Program-made: the position numbers and the translations under genes | Source: Oligoflexales bacterium | Lineage (GTDB): Bacteria > Bdellovibrionota_B > Oligoflexia > Oligoflexales > Bog-1112 | Direction of reading: 5' to 3' | Length of the DNA: 57,687 nucleotides | Assembly (NCBI GenBank): GCA_017985985.1 | Contig: JAGNWK010000007.1 | Location: 1 to 57,687, forward strand | Part shown: positions 7,925 to 16,401 of the stretch, one piece after another | Layout: the number at the start of each line of letters is the position of its first letter | Position numbering within the stretch: the stretch's first letter is position 1 | The notes under the pieces: generated by a model | What the model saw: only the letters and a program-made list of their open reading frames with translations | What the model was told of the DNA's origin: nothing | The model's database searches: none

Positions 7925-8581
7925 GTGACAAGAGGGATGGGGATACTGCGGGTTACGGAGATATATAAGAGTGTTCAAGGGGAGTCTTCCTGGGCAGGGA
8001 GGCCTTGTACTTTCGTCAGACTAACAGGATGTCCTCTGCGTTGTCGTTGGTGTGACACTGCGTATGCCTTTAAAGGCGGTTCGGATCTGAGCTTGGAGGA
8101 CATTCTGGCCCAAGTCAAAGCTCTGGGAGTCCCCTTGGTCGAATTAACAGGAGGGGAGCCCCTTGCTCAGAAAGCGAGTTGTGAACTCGTGGACCTACTT
8201 CTTGCAGAGGGCTTTGAAGTTTTGATTGAAACAAGTGGAAGTGAATCTCTCCGGGGAGTTCCTCGAAAAGCCCATTTGATTATGGATATCAAATGCCCGG
8301 GGAGCGGGATGCACGAGAAAATGGATTGGAATAATCTTAGCTATCTCAAACAGCAAGATGAAATAAAATTTGTAGTTGCAGATCGAGCTGATTTTGACTG
8401 GGCTTTGGCCTGTATTCAAGATCAGAACTTGTATGATGTTTGCTCCATTCTTTTTTCTCCAGCTTGGGGCCTGGTTTCACCAAAGGATCTAGTAGCTTGG
8501 ATGCTGGAATCCGGTGTGAAGTCTAGACTTAATCTGCAGCTGCATAAATATATCTGGGGTCCGAAGACAAAGGGAGTTTAG
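7925..8581 (+). CDS. queE: 7-carboxy-7-deazaguanine synthase QueE (radical SAM)
   Basis: QueE converts 6-carboxytetrahydropterin to 7-carboxy-7-deazaguanine in queuosine biosynthesis. The motif GCPLRCRWCDT contains the CX3CX2C triad that binds the [4Fe-4S] cluster, preceded by YKSVQGESSWAGRPCTFVRL, which is characteristic of QueE. ELTGGEPL is the SAM-contact GGE motif. Of the possible starts, GTG 7925 has AGGGAG 4-5 bases upstream; ATG 7937 is a 4-codon-shorter alternative. About 218 residues, normal length. queA, a later step, is at 48.1 kb; no other que gene is visible. Confidence 0.92.
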   Translation: MTRGMGILRVTEIYKSVQGESSWAGRPCTFVRLTGCPLRCRWCDTAYAFKGGSDLSLEDILAQVKALGVPLVELTGGEPLAQKASCELVDLLLAEGFEVLIETSGSESLRGVPRKAHLIMDIKCPGSGMHEKMDWNNLSYLKQQDEIKFVVADRADFDWALACIQDQNLYDVCSILFSPAWGLVSPKDLVAWMLESGVKSRLNLQLHKYIWGPKTKGV

Positions 8582-8587
8582 TTTTAA

Positions 8588-9829
8588 ATGTCCTCAACCA
8601 CTAATCAAATGTTTTTAGATAGACTGCTCTCTCGGGAGTGTGTCGATGCTACATATCGTCCATCAGCTGGATTAGAGCTGGTTTTAGATCGAGGGGAGGG
8701 GTCTTTTCTCTGGGATGTTGAAGGACGGCGTTATATTGACCTCTGTGCTGGCTTTGGCTCTTTAGTTTTAGGGCACCAAATTTTGTGGGGAGAGGGCGAG
8801 CGGCCTCCAGCTCTCATTCAGGGAATGGGGGATGTGTACCCAACTGTCGCTAAAATTGAATTTATGGAGAGTCTCCTCTCCAAGATGCCCCCGTTTTTTG
8901 AACGTGCAGCTTTTGCGAGTACAGGTTCTCAGGCTGTCGAATACGCTATGAAAACAGCCATGTTAGCCACTGCAGGTTCGGGCTTCCTGGTTTTAGAGGA
9001 TGCGTACCATGGGCTCGATTTCGGAGCGCTATCTTTGGTTGGACGAGAGGATTTTCGACAACCGTTTGAGAGCTGGCTGCATCGAGACAAGGTTCGAGTC
9101 ATCCCTAGACATGCTTCTTTGGCTCAGCTGGAAGAGGCGGTTCGAAGTTTGGAAGAAGCTGGGGTGAAGGGTGCTGCTGTCATCATCGAGCCGATTCAGG
9201 GTAGGGCTGGTGTTAGGCCCCTAGATACGGGTTGGTTGCGACTTTTATATCAGTTCTGTCACAAACAGAACATGCTGTTGATTTATGATGAAATTATGAC
9301 GGGTTGGGGACGAACTGGAAGCTGGACCCTCGCAGAAGATGCTCCCTGTGATCTTATTTGTCTTGGGAAGGGTCTTGGCGGAGGGATGCCCTTGTCAGCG
9401 TGCCTGGGGCGGAAAGAGTTTATGGACGCCTGGCCAGTTTGTCGTGGAGAAGCTATCCACACTGGCACTTTCTTTGGGCACCCTTTAGCCGCTTGGCTTG
9501 GGGTGAAAACGCTGCAAAGAATGGAAGAAGAGAAGCTTTGTGAGCGTGCAAGAGTGTGGGGAGCTTACGAGATGGAAAGTCTTTCGAGGAGACTCATCCC
9601 GCTAAAAGGAGTGAAAGAGCTTCGTGGGAGAGGTCTGATGTGGGGGATTGAGTTTGACCGTCCCCATAGAGGGGCCGAGCTTATGGGTATCTTGCGTAAA
9701 AGAGGTGTGATTGCGATCCCCTCGGGACGGCAAGGTGAGGTTTTATCTTTGACCCCAGCTCTAAATATCCCCGAAGAAGTTTTTCATGAAGCTATTGATA
9801 TTGTCGTGGAAATTATTTCCAAATTCTAG
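8588..9829 (+). CDS. Class III PLP-dependent aminotransferase
   Basis: A 413-residue fold-type I aminotransferase. Features: GSFLWDVEGRRYIDLCAGFG at the N-terminus, STGSQAVEYAMKTA (phosphate binding), IIEPIQGRAGV, LIYDEIMTGWGRTG with the cofactor-contacting Asp, and LICLGKGLGGGMPLSA carrying the PLP-linking Lys. The pattern is closest to acetylornithine, 4-aminobutyrate or ornithine aminotransferases, but the substrate cannot be fixed. It starts 7 bases after queE with no strong ribosome-binding site and may be cotranscribed. The position between queE and valS gives no pathway hint. Confidence 0.8.
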   Translation: MSSTTNQMFLDRLLSRECVDATYRPSAGLELVLDRGEGSFLWDVEGRRYIDLCAGFGSLVLGHQILWGEGERPPALIQGMGDVYPTVAKIEFMESLLSKMPPFFERAAFASTGSQAVEYAMKTAMLATAGSGFLVLEDAYHGLDFGALSLVGREDFRQPFESWLHRDKVRVIPRHASLAQLEEAVRSLEEAGVKGAAVIIEPIQGRAGVRPLDTGWLRLLYQFCHKQNMLLIYDEIMTGWGRTGSWTLAEDAPCDLICLGKGLGGGMPLSACLGRKEFMDAWPVCRGEAIHTGTFFGHPLAAWLGVKTLQRMEEEKLCERARVWGAYEMESLSRRLIPLKGVKELRGRGLMWGIEFDRPHRGAELMGILRKRGVIAIPSGRQGEVLSLTPALNIPEEVFHEAIDIVVEIISKF

Positions 9830-9917
9830 GGGTTATATTTCAGGGGAACCAGCAGCCTTCTTTTTGTTGAAGTTTCTTCTGGGTCCCCTCCTTGCTAAGT
9901 ATGGAGCGATTGAGAAG

Positions 9918-12623
9918 ATGTCTGTAAGAATAAACTCACATTACGACCACAAGACTTCCGAATCTAAGTGGTGGAAGTTTTGGATGGAAGGGTCTTTCTT
10001 TGAAGCTCAGAACGAGAGTCAGAAGGAAAGCTTTTGCATTTTGATCCCACCCCCCAACGTAACTGATCGTTTGCACATGGGGCATGGGCTTAACAATACC
10101 ATCCAGGATATTTTGATTCGTTGGAAACGTATGCAAGGCTACAACTGCCTGTGGCTGCCTGGGACTGATCATGCAGGGATCTCAACACAGATGATGGTGG
10201 AGAAGTCTCTTGCTAAAGAGGGTCTGTCTCGCAAGTCCCTTGGTCGAGAACGTTTCTTCAAATTGTGCGAAGAGTGGAAAGAAAAAAACGGTGGGATCAT
10301 CGTTGACCAGTTGAAAAGACTGGGCTCTTCCTGTGATTGGAGTCGTTTGACGTATACGATGGACCCGCAGATGTCGGCAGCTGTCCGAGCTATTTTTGTG
10401 AAACTTTTTGAAGAAGGTCTCGTGTACCGTGGTGAGAAAATGGTGCACTGGGATGTACAGCTTGAGACGGCCCTGTCTGATGACGAAGTGGTGAATCAAG
10501 AGATGGATGGTTCGCTGTGCTACTACCGATACCCTCTTATTGAGCTCAAGTCTGATGGAACGGCAGAGCTGACAGGTGAATTTCTTCCTGTGGCTACGAC
10601 TCGTCCTGAGACACTCTTTGGAGATCGAGCTCTCGTTGTGAATCCCGAGGATGAGAGATACCAGCAATGGATAGGAAAATTGGTAAAAGTTCCCTTTGTC
10701 GACCGTTATATTCCAGTTCTGGCTGACCCGCAGGTGAGGATGGATTTTGGAACCGGTTGTGTGAAGGTCACTCCGGCTCACGATCCCAAAGATTTTGAAC
10801 TCGGAAAACGTCATGGCTTAGCTTTGCTCAATGTGATGGAGCCAGACGGGAAGCTCAATTCCGTTTGTCCCGCTCCTTTTTGTGGGATGGATCGAGTTCA
10901 AGCCCGACAGAGCATTATCCATGGCCTTAAAGATCTGGGTCTCTTTGATAAAAATCAGGCCTACAGACACTCTGTTCCTATCTCTGATCGAACGAAGTCG
11001 ATCATAGAGCCTAGGATTTCTAAGCAGTGGTTTGTTCGCATGCAACCTTTAGCTCAACCAGCTTTGGGTTATGCAAGGAGTGGTGAGCTCCGGTTTTTCC
11101 CTGACTCATGGAAAAAAACTTATTATCACTGGCTGGAAAATGTACAGGATTGGTGTATTTCTCGGCAACTATGGTGGGGACACAGAATCCCTATCTGGTT
11201 CTGTAGATCTTGTGAAGGGGTTACAACTGGTTTGGAAGATCCAAGCAAATGTTCACACTGTCAGAGTGTCGATATCTTTCAAGATGAGGATGTTCTCGAT
11301 ACCTGGTTTTCTTCTTGGCTTTGGCCCCTCGGACCCTTGGGTTGGCCGCAAGATACTCAAGATCTGCAAACCTTTTTTCCAACTCAGGTCCTTGTCACAG
11401 GTGCAGATATTATTTATCTGTGGGTGGCTAGGATGATTATGGTTTCCCATTTTGCGAAGGGCAAGCTCCCGTTTCGTGATGTTTATTTTAATACGATCAT
11501 TTGTGACAAAGACGGGAAGAAGTTCTCCAAGACCCTAGGGAATGGTATCGATCCCCTTTCCGTTATTGATAAGCATGGTGCAGATGTTGCTCGATTTACG
11601 ACAGTGAGTTTGGCTCCTCTGGGTGGGCGTGCGAGGATGGATCTTAAAGATTTTGATAACGGTACAAGATTCGTCAATAAGATTTGGAATGCTGCCCGCT
11701 TCTTGCTCGATAAAGTAGACGAGCAGGGGATGGTTGTTCATGGAGAAATCCCTGCTTTTGATCTAGATTCGCTGCCTCTTTCCAGCAGGGGTCTTATCTT
11801 TGAATTTAAATCTTTGACAAAAGCAGTAACCAACTCTTTGAACTCGTACCAATTTCAAGAGGCCTGTGAGCTGCTCTACCATTTTGTCTGGCATAATTTT
11901 TGCGACTGGGGCATCGAAGCAGCAAAAGAAGACTTTTCTCAATTATCATCCCTCCCTGAGCTCGCAAAATCCTCGTTGTCTGTTTTGGTTTATGTTTTTG
12001 AAGGAACTCTACGTTTATTGGCTCCCTTCATGCCTTTTGTGTGTGAGGAGTTGTGGCATGAGATGCCGAAACATGCGCTCTTGAAGAGACCACAAAGCCT
12101 TGTTGTCGCAGATTACCCTTACTTCGAAAAGAACCTTGATTTTGTCGACGAAGCTGCGCAGTGGACTTATATAAAGGAGATTGTTTCGGCAGTCCGGTCT
12201 TTGAGGATGCAGGCGAAGGTGCAGATGAAGGAGCGGGTTGATGTTTACGTTTTGTGTGATGCAGCATACAGCTCTCTTCTGCAATCTAATCAGGGCCTGA
12301 TAAAAAGACTTGCCGGAGTCAAGGATCTCTATTCAGGAAGCTCAGTAGAAAGACCTTCTCAATCACTAGTTTCAGCAGGCAAGAACTGGGCTGTCTATGT
12401 CCCCGTGGGTGATTTTTTAGACATAGAGCAAGAGACAAAGCGACTTGAACAAGAAATTGCACGCGTAGCGAAAGTTCTTGCGCAACTCGATAAAAAATTG
12501 AGTGACGAGTCTTTTGTAAGCCGTGCTCCTGCGGATGTTGTCCATCAAAATAGAGAACAGCAGGCCAATATGAAGGCTCAGCATAAACTGCTGAAAGAAA
12601 CTCTTATTTCCTTACAATGTTGA
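9918..12623 (+). CDS. valS: Valyl-tRNA synthetase
   Basis: Class Ia synthetase that charges tRNA-Val. The start MSVRINSHYDHK at 9918 is chosen over an upstream ATG at 9786 that lies inside the previous gene. Motifs: PPPNVTDRLHMGHGL (HIGH signature), the CP1 editing region with ATTRPETLFGD, DVLDTWFSSWLWPL, and KKFSKTLGNGIDP (KMSKS signature). The C-terminus has the ValS-specific coiled-coil arm beginning near DIEQETKRLEQEIARV. About 901 residues, normal for ValS. The stop TGA (12621-12623) is 11 bases before the pgk start, so the genes are probably cotranscribed. Confidence 0.97.
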   Translation: MSVRINSHYDHKTSESKWWKFWMEGSFFEAQNESQKESFCILIPPPNVTDRLHMGHGLNNTIQDILIRWKRMQGYNCLWLPGTDHAGISTQMMVEKSLAKEGLSRKSLGRERFFKLCEEWKEKNGGIIVDQLKRLGSSCDWSRLTYTMDPQMSAAVRAIFVKLFEEGLVYRGEKMVHWDVQLETALSDDEVVNQEMDGSLCYYRYPLIELKSDGTAELTGEFLPVATTRPETLFGDRALVVNPEDERYQQWIGKLVKVPFVDRYIPVLADPQVRMDFGTGCVKVTPAHDPKDFELGKRHGLALLNVMEPDGKLNSVCPAPFCGMDRVQARQSIIHGLKDLGLFDKNQAYRHSVPISDRTKSIIEPRISKQWFVRMQPLAQPALGYARSGELRFFPDSWKKTYYHWLENVQDWCISRQLWWGHRIPIWFCRSCEGVTTGLEDPSKCSHCQSVDIFQDEDVLDTWFSSWLWPLGPLGWPQDTQDLQTFFPTQVLVTGADIIYLWVARMIMVSHFAKGKLPFRDVYFNTIICDKDGKKFSKTLGNGIDPLSVIDKHGADVARFTTVSLAPLGGRARMDLKDFDNGTRFVNKIWNAARFLLDKVDEQGMVVHGEIPAFDLDSLPLSSRGLIFEFKSLTKAVTNSLNSYQFQEACELLYHFVWHNFCDWGIEAAKEDFSQLSSLPELAKSSLSVLVYVFEGTLRLLAPFMPFVCEELWHEMPKHALLKRPQSLVVADYPYFEKNLDFVDEAAQWTYIKEIVSAVRSLRMQAKVQMKERVDVYVLCDAAYSSLLQSNQGLIKRLAGVKDLYSGSSVERPSQSLVSAGKNWAVYVPVGDFLDIEQETKRLEQEIARVAKVLAQLDKKLSDESFVSRAPADVVHQNREQQANMKAQHKLLKETLISLQC

Positions 12624-12634
12624 GAGAGGTGTCT

Positions 12635-13834
12635 ATGCGATTCCGTGAGTTGACCGAACTACCCGTTCAAGGCAAATCAGTTTTTTTGAGATTAGATTTG
12701 AACGTACCCTTAAAAGACGGTGTCATCCAAGATGACACGAGGATTAGAGAAGCTCTTCCAACCTTGAAGTATCTTCTTGAAAAAACCAATAAAGTTGTCG
12801 TGGCTAGTCACTTAGGTAGACCTAAAACAGCAGAAGATAAACAAAAGCTAAGTCTAGAGCCGATTGGAATCAGACTTGCAGAGCTTTTAGGGAAGGAGCT
12901 TATTTTCATCAGAGATTATGAGAAGAAGCCTGTCGATCAGATGCTTCTTCAGTTGGAAAAAAATCAGTTTATTCTTCTAGAGAATCTGCGCTTCTATGAG
13001 CAAGAGACTAAAAATGATCCTGGATTTTCTGAGGTTCTTCGGAAGGGTATAGACTTTTATGTGAATGATGCTTTTGGGGCAATTCATAGGGCTCATGCTT
13101 CCACTGTCGGTTTGCCTGAAAAAATGGAGTCGGAAAATCGGGCTATAGGCTTTTTAATTAAAAAAGAGCTGGAAGCGCTCGACGCACTTAAGCGCAGGCC
13201 TCAAGCTCCCTATTCTGCGGTTTTGGGAGGAGCAAAGGTTGCTGATAAAATCGATGTTCTGTTCAGTCTTGCTCAGTCCTGTAACCATATTTTGATCGGC
13301 GGGGCTATGGCCTACACCTTCTTAAAATATAAAGGAGTGTCTGTAGGTTCTTCTATTCTTGCGGTAGACAAGGATAAATCTTTAGAGGCTTTCTACCAAC
13401 AAGCAGAGGCGAGAAGAGTTCAGGTCCACCTGCCAGTCGATCATGTTTGTGCGGAAACCTTTGACGAGAAGGCTAGTCCTAGGATTATCGAAGGAGCTAT
13501 TCCTGCAGGCTGGATGGGTCTTGATATTGGACCGAAGACTCTAGCCCTATATCGAGATATACTGAAGTCTTCGAAGACGATCTTCTGGAATGGTCCCCTA
13601 GGTGTTTTTGAGTGGCCTGCTTTCTCACATGGAACGATCGGAATTGCAAAGGCTATAGCGGAGAGTGGTGCGTATTCTCTTGCTGGGGGTGGAGAGTCGG
13701 TCTCTGCGATTCATATGGCTGGCGTGGACAAGAAGTTTTCGCACATTTCAACAGGTGGGGGGGCTTCTCTAGAATATTTAGAAGGAAAAGTCTTACCAGG
13801 TCTGAAGGTTCTATCAAGTCTCAAGTCCAGTTGA
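12635..13834 (+). CDS. pgk: Phosphoglycerate kinase
   Basis: Catalyses 1,3-bisphosphoglycerate + ADP to 3-phosphoglycerate + ATP. The start at ATG 12635 follows GAGAGG closely and gives the canonical N-terminus with VFLRLDLNVPLKDG. An upstream ATG at 12617 overlapping the valS stop is less likely. Other motifs: ASHLGRPK, LLENLRFYEQE, FYVNDAFGAIHRAHAS, AVLGGAKVADKI and the C-terminal nucleotide segment NGPLGVFEWPAF with AGGGESVSAI. About 399 residues, full length. tpiA lies 1.8 kb downstream on the same strand with a membrane-protein gene between, making a partly separated glycolytic cluster. Confidence 0.97.
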   Translation: MRFRELTELPVQGKSVFLRLDLNVPLKDGVIQDDTRIREALPTLKYLLEKTNKVVVASHLGRPKTAEDKQKLSLEPIGIRLAELLGKELIFIRDYEKKPVDQMLLQLEKNQFILLENLRFYEQETKNDPGFSEVLRKGIDFYVNDAFGAIHRAHASTVGLPEKMESENRAIGFLIKKELEALDALKRRPQAPYSAVLGGAKVADKIDVLFSLAQSCNHILIGGAMAYTFLKYKGVSVGSSILAVDKDKSLEAFYQQAEARRVQVHLPVDHVCAETFDEKASPRIIEGAIPAGWMGLDIGPKTLALYRDILKSSKTIFWNGPLGVFEWPAFSHGTIGIAKAIAESGAYSLAGGGESVSAIHMAGVDKKFSHISTGGGASLEYLEGKVLPGLKVLSSLKSS

Positions 13835-13840
13835 GTGCAT

Positions 13841-14003
13841 CACCCCCGAGCGAGTTTGTCTAAATATTAATGGTAGACCTCGTCCGTTATTGCGAGCGTC
13901 AGTGGAGCAATCTCCGAGTTAAAGGCAAAATTGCTTCGTCGCCTATGACTCCTCGCAATAACGAAATTCGAATGCCTAGACAAGTTGGAGAAGTCGAGGT
14001 GTC
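13841..14003. repeat. Copy A of the dispersed palindromic element, nested in a CACCCCGAGC/GAAGTCGAGG dyad
   Basis: Outer half CACCCCCGAGC (13841-13851) and outer half AGAAGTCGAGGTGTC (13989-14003) flank an inner element. The inner ends are related and inverted: TTTGTCTAAATATTAATGG on the left and CCTAGACAAGTTGG on the right. The core carries ATTGCGAGCG, GAGCAATCTCCG, a TAAAGGCA loop and ATTGCTTCGTC with CTCGCAATAACG. This copy is degenerate, with several mismatches in the stem. A long open frame runs through it into the next gene, but I regard that as fortuitous. Confidence 0.75.
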
Positions 14004-14043
14004 TCAAGTTTGGGTATACCTCTTCGTTAAAAAGGAGGCAGTC

Positions 14044-15519
14044 ATGAGAGGGATTTCTGAGGATGTCAAGACAGCTACCTTTGCTTTTTTTATCTTTACG
14101 ACGTGTCTGCTTGCCTATCTCAGTAATCGAGATGTTCTTGTTGGAGGTGATGCCGTTTCAAATGTGCATTTAGCTGTCAGATTTGCGAGAACGGGTGAGC
14201 TTACACTCACTCCTCTGAAGGAGCCCTTCCTTTTCTCATGGAGGTGGACGATCCCCCGAACTGGTAATCCGTACATCCGTTTGAAGTCAGAAGATGAATT
14301 CGGAACACGAGTGAGGTATGTCCTTTTAGATGCCCAGCACTCAGAGGTAGCTGGAGTCCCCTATTATTTGATTGCTACCAAGCAGGCAGCTGAATATGGG
14401 AGCACCTTTGGTCCAGGGAGTGCTTTAGCAGCTGCCCCTTTCTTTGCAATAGCTCATCTTTTTATGAATGATCTTGAAGGAAGACCAGCCTGGCTTTGGT
14501 ATGGAGCCAAGGTCATAGCTTCCTTATTTGTGGCTGCCTCTGCAGTGTTCGTGTTCCTAAGTTGCCTGAATTTTTTCTCTAAGGGACAGTCTGCTCTCGT
14601 GGGCCTGGCTTATGGTCTTGGGACTTCGGTCTGGAGTGTAAGTAGTCAGATTCTTTGGCAACAAACTCCTAGCCTTTTTTTCCTATCTCTCGGGATGTAT
14701 TTGCTCAGTGCACTGAATCCCAGTGGTCTAAGACTTGCTTTAGGTGGCATGGCTTTTGGCTCTGCTTTTGCGGTGCGTCCACTAGATGGATTATTTGGAG
14801 CGGTGTTTTTCATGTTTTGTTTGATCACGAGACGTAGAAGAGCTTGGTTCTATGTTTTGGGCTCTTTAGTCCCTATTCTCTATCTTTTGTTTTACAACTT
14901 TCGAAGTTTTGGACAAATATTTTCATTTGGACAGTTGGAAATAGGGAAAGCTGTTGCCTTGGGAAAAACAGGATCTTCGGATGTCTGGCAAACACCACTA
15001 TGGGAGGGCCTGTCGGGTCTTCTGTTTAGCCCTGGTAGAGGGCTATTCTTGTTTACTCCCACGGCCTGTTTTGGTTTTTGGGGCTTATGGAGGAGTTTAC
15101 GAGTTCAATCCAATTCTTTTTTTAAAGCCTCCAGCGTAGGTGTTGTACTGATGTTGATCTTAGCTGCGAAATGGTTCGACTGGTGGGGCGGATGGACCTA
15201 TAGTTATCGGCCGATCTTAGCTGGGATGCCTTTTCTAGCAGTCCTTGCTGGATCGACCCTGTCGGCCCTGAACTCTAAATTTTTGCTCCGTATGCTAGGT
15301 GTTCTTTTTTTTACATGGTCTATCTATACACAGATCCTGGGTGCTTTTGCCTATAATTTGAGTGATTGGAACGCTAAAAATGGTCAAGATATAGATAATC
15401 CTCTCTATAGAGGAAGACTATGGTCCTTGATGGACTCACCCATCTTATTTTATACAAAGAACTTTACCCATTCCAGGGAGAGCAAAAAGCAAGAGATACA
15501 GAATTGGTTAAATAATTGA
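14044..15519 (+). CDS. Polytopic membrane protein, GT-C-like (function unknown)
   Basis: I place the start at ATG 14044, directly after AAGGAGG with 5-6 base spacing; the frame extends upstream into a repeat and should be trimmed. The 491-residue product has roughly 10-12 hydrophobic segments, for example FAFFIFTTCLLAYL near the N-terminus and VVLMLILAAKW later. A large polar loop follows the first helix, with VGGDAVSNVHLAVRFA, an acidic motif placed like the catalytic Asp of GT-C glycosyltransferases (ArnT/PMT type). That resemblance is weak and no family is certain. It sits between pgk and tpiA, so it may be an insertion into an ancestral glycolytic operon. Confidence 0.65.
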   Translation: MRGISEDVKTATFAFFIFTTCLLAYLSNRDVLVGGDAVSNVHLAVRFARTGELTLTPLKEPFLFSWRWTIPRTGNPYIRLKSEDEFGTRVRYVLLDAQHSEVAGVPYYLIATKQAAEYGSTFGPGSALAAAPFFAIAHLFMNDLEGRPAWLWYGAKVIASLFVAASAVFVFLSCLNFFSKGQSALVGLAYGLGTSVWSVSSQILWQQTPSLFFLSLGMYLLSALNPSGLRLALGGMAFGSAFAVRPLDGLFGAVFFMFCLITRRRRAWFYVLGSLVPILYLLFYNFRSFGQIFSFGQLEIGKAVALGKTGSSDVWQTPLWEGLSGLLFSPGRGLFLFTPTACFGFWGLWRSLRVQSNSFFKASSVGVVLMLILAAKWFDWWGGWTYSYRPILAGMPFLAVLAGSTLSALNSKFLLRMLGVLFFTWSIYTQILGAFAYNLSDWNAKNGQDIDNPLYRGRLWSLMDSPILFYTKNFTHSRESKKQEIQNWLNN

Positions 15520-15532
15520 TTTAGTAAGGTGT

Positions 15533-15601
15533 GGCAAGGATGGGGCCGGGGGAAACCTTGCCCCGAGCCTAGTCGAATGGGTGCGCAGCTGTTTTCCCCG
15601 G
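15533..15601 (+). promoter_or_regulatory. Structured leader upstream of tpiA
   Basis: Two stems that share one base are visible. GGCAAGG (15533-15539) pairs with CCTTGCC (15556-15562). CCGGGGGAAAC (15546-15556) pairs with GTTTTCCCCGG (15591-15601), 11 bp with one G-T. The longer stem encloses an uninterrupted copy of the short repeat CCCCGAGC...GTCGAATGGGTG (15561-15583). There is no T-tract, so it is not a simple terminator. The tpiA ribosome-binding site begins about 17 bases further on. It may be only a repeat with fold-back ends, or a leader with alternative folds. Confidence 0.4.
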
Positions 15602-15630
15602 AATGAAGGGTCAAGTCTAAGGAGATCGAG

Positions 15631-16401
15631 ATGAGACAGAAATATTTGATAGCTAATTGGAAGATGAATAAATCTAAGCGTGAATTGGTCGCTTATTTCA
15701 CAGCGCTTGAAAAGAGCTTGGGTTCCTTGGATCATAGTTCTGAATTTTTAAGCATAGCTTTTGCCCTTCCATTTCCCCTGCTTGATGCGGCACAGGTTCT
15801 TTTTGCAGGTAAAAATTTTCATCTAGCTGCACAAAATATGCATTGGGAGGATAGGGGTGCTTATACAGGAGAAGTCTCTGCCCTCATGCTCAAGGAACTG
15901 GGGGTGAGTGCGGTTCTTATCGGCCACAGTGAGCGGAGAACTTATTTCAAAGAAGATCATCAGAGCCTGTCTTACAAAGTGAAGCAATGCCTTAAACATC
16001 AGATGCAACCAGTCTTTTGTGTCGGAGAGACGGCTGAAGAGAGGGCTAGTGGTGCAACTTTTGAGGTGATAGGCCAGCAGATTTCCCAGGGTCTTGCTGC
16101 GATTAAGGAGGTGGGTTCATTGGTTCTCGCCTACGAGCCAGTTTGGGCGATAGGTACCGGCAGCTCCGCCTCAGGCCAGGATGCCCAGAGGGTTCATGCT
16201 TTTATTCGTCGGGAATTGGGGCGAATTTTTGGTGGCGATGAGGCTGAAAAAGTGAGAATTCTTTATGGGGGCAGTGTGCAACCCTTGAATGCCGTTGAAT
16301 TCTTGGCAGAGCAAGATATCGATGGGGCCTTGGTTGGGGGTGCTTCGCTAGATGCAGAGGTCTTTAGCAATTTAATCTTGAGCCTTAGGGGGATTATGTG
16401 A
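15631..16401 (+). CDS. tpiA: Triosephosphate isomerase
   Basis: Interconverts dihydroxyacetone phosphate and glyceraldehyde 3-phosphate. The 256-residue TIM barrel carries LIANWKMNKSK (substrate Asn and Lys near residues 8-12), LIGHSERR with the electrophilic His near residue 95, AYEPVWAIGTG with the catalytic Glu near residue 168, and the phosphate-binding ILYGGSVQPLN and GGASLDAEVF. The start has a clear AAGGAG 6 bases upstream. The TGA stop overlaps the GTG start of dapA by 4 bases, so translation of the two is probably coupled. Confidence 0.97.
   Translation: MRQKYLIANWKMNKSKRELVAYFTALEKSLGSLDHSSEFLSIAFALPFPLLDAAQVLFAGKNFHLAAQNMHWEDRGAYTGEVSALMLKELGVSAVLIGHSERRTYFKEDHQSLSYKVKQCLKHQMQPVFCVGETAEERASGATFEVIGQQISQGLAAIKEVGSLVLAYEPVWAIGTGSSASGQDAQRVHAFIRRELGRIFGGDEAEKVRILYGGSVQPLNAVEFLAEQDIDGALVGGASLDAEVFSNLILSLRGIM

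Noticed and set aside
9786..9917. N-terminal extension of ValS
   Set aside because: It overlaps the 3' end of the aminotransferase in another frame and aligns with no ValS; 9918 gives the normal start.
10182..10814. 210-residue open frame antisense to valS
   Set aside because: Lies wholly inside the clear valS coding sequence, with no ribosome-binding site or domain.
13870..14043. Upstream extension of the membrane-protein gene
   Set aside because: The region is a dispersed palindromic element and the real ribosome-binding site AAGGAGG is just before ATG 14044.
15533..15601. Possible SRP RNA or known riboswitch
   Set aside because: The GGAAGCAG-type SRP core and the conserved cores of common riboswitches are absent, so only an unnamed structure is reported.
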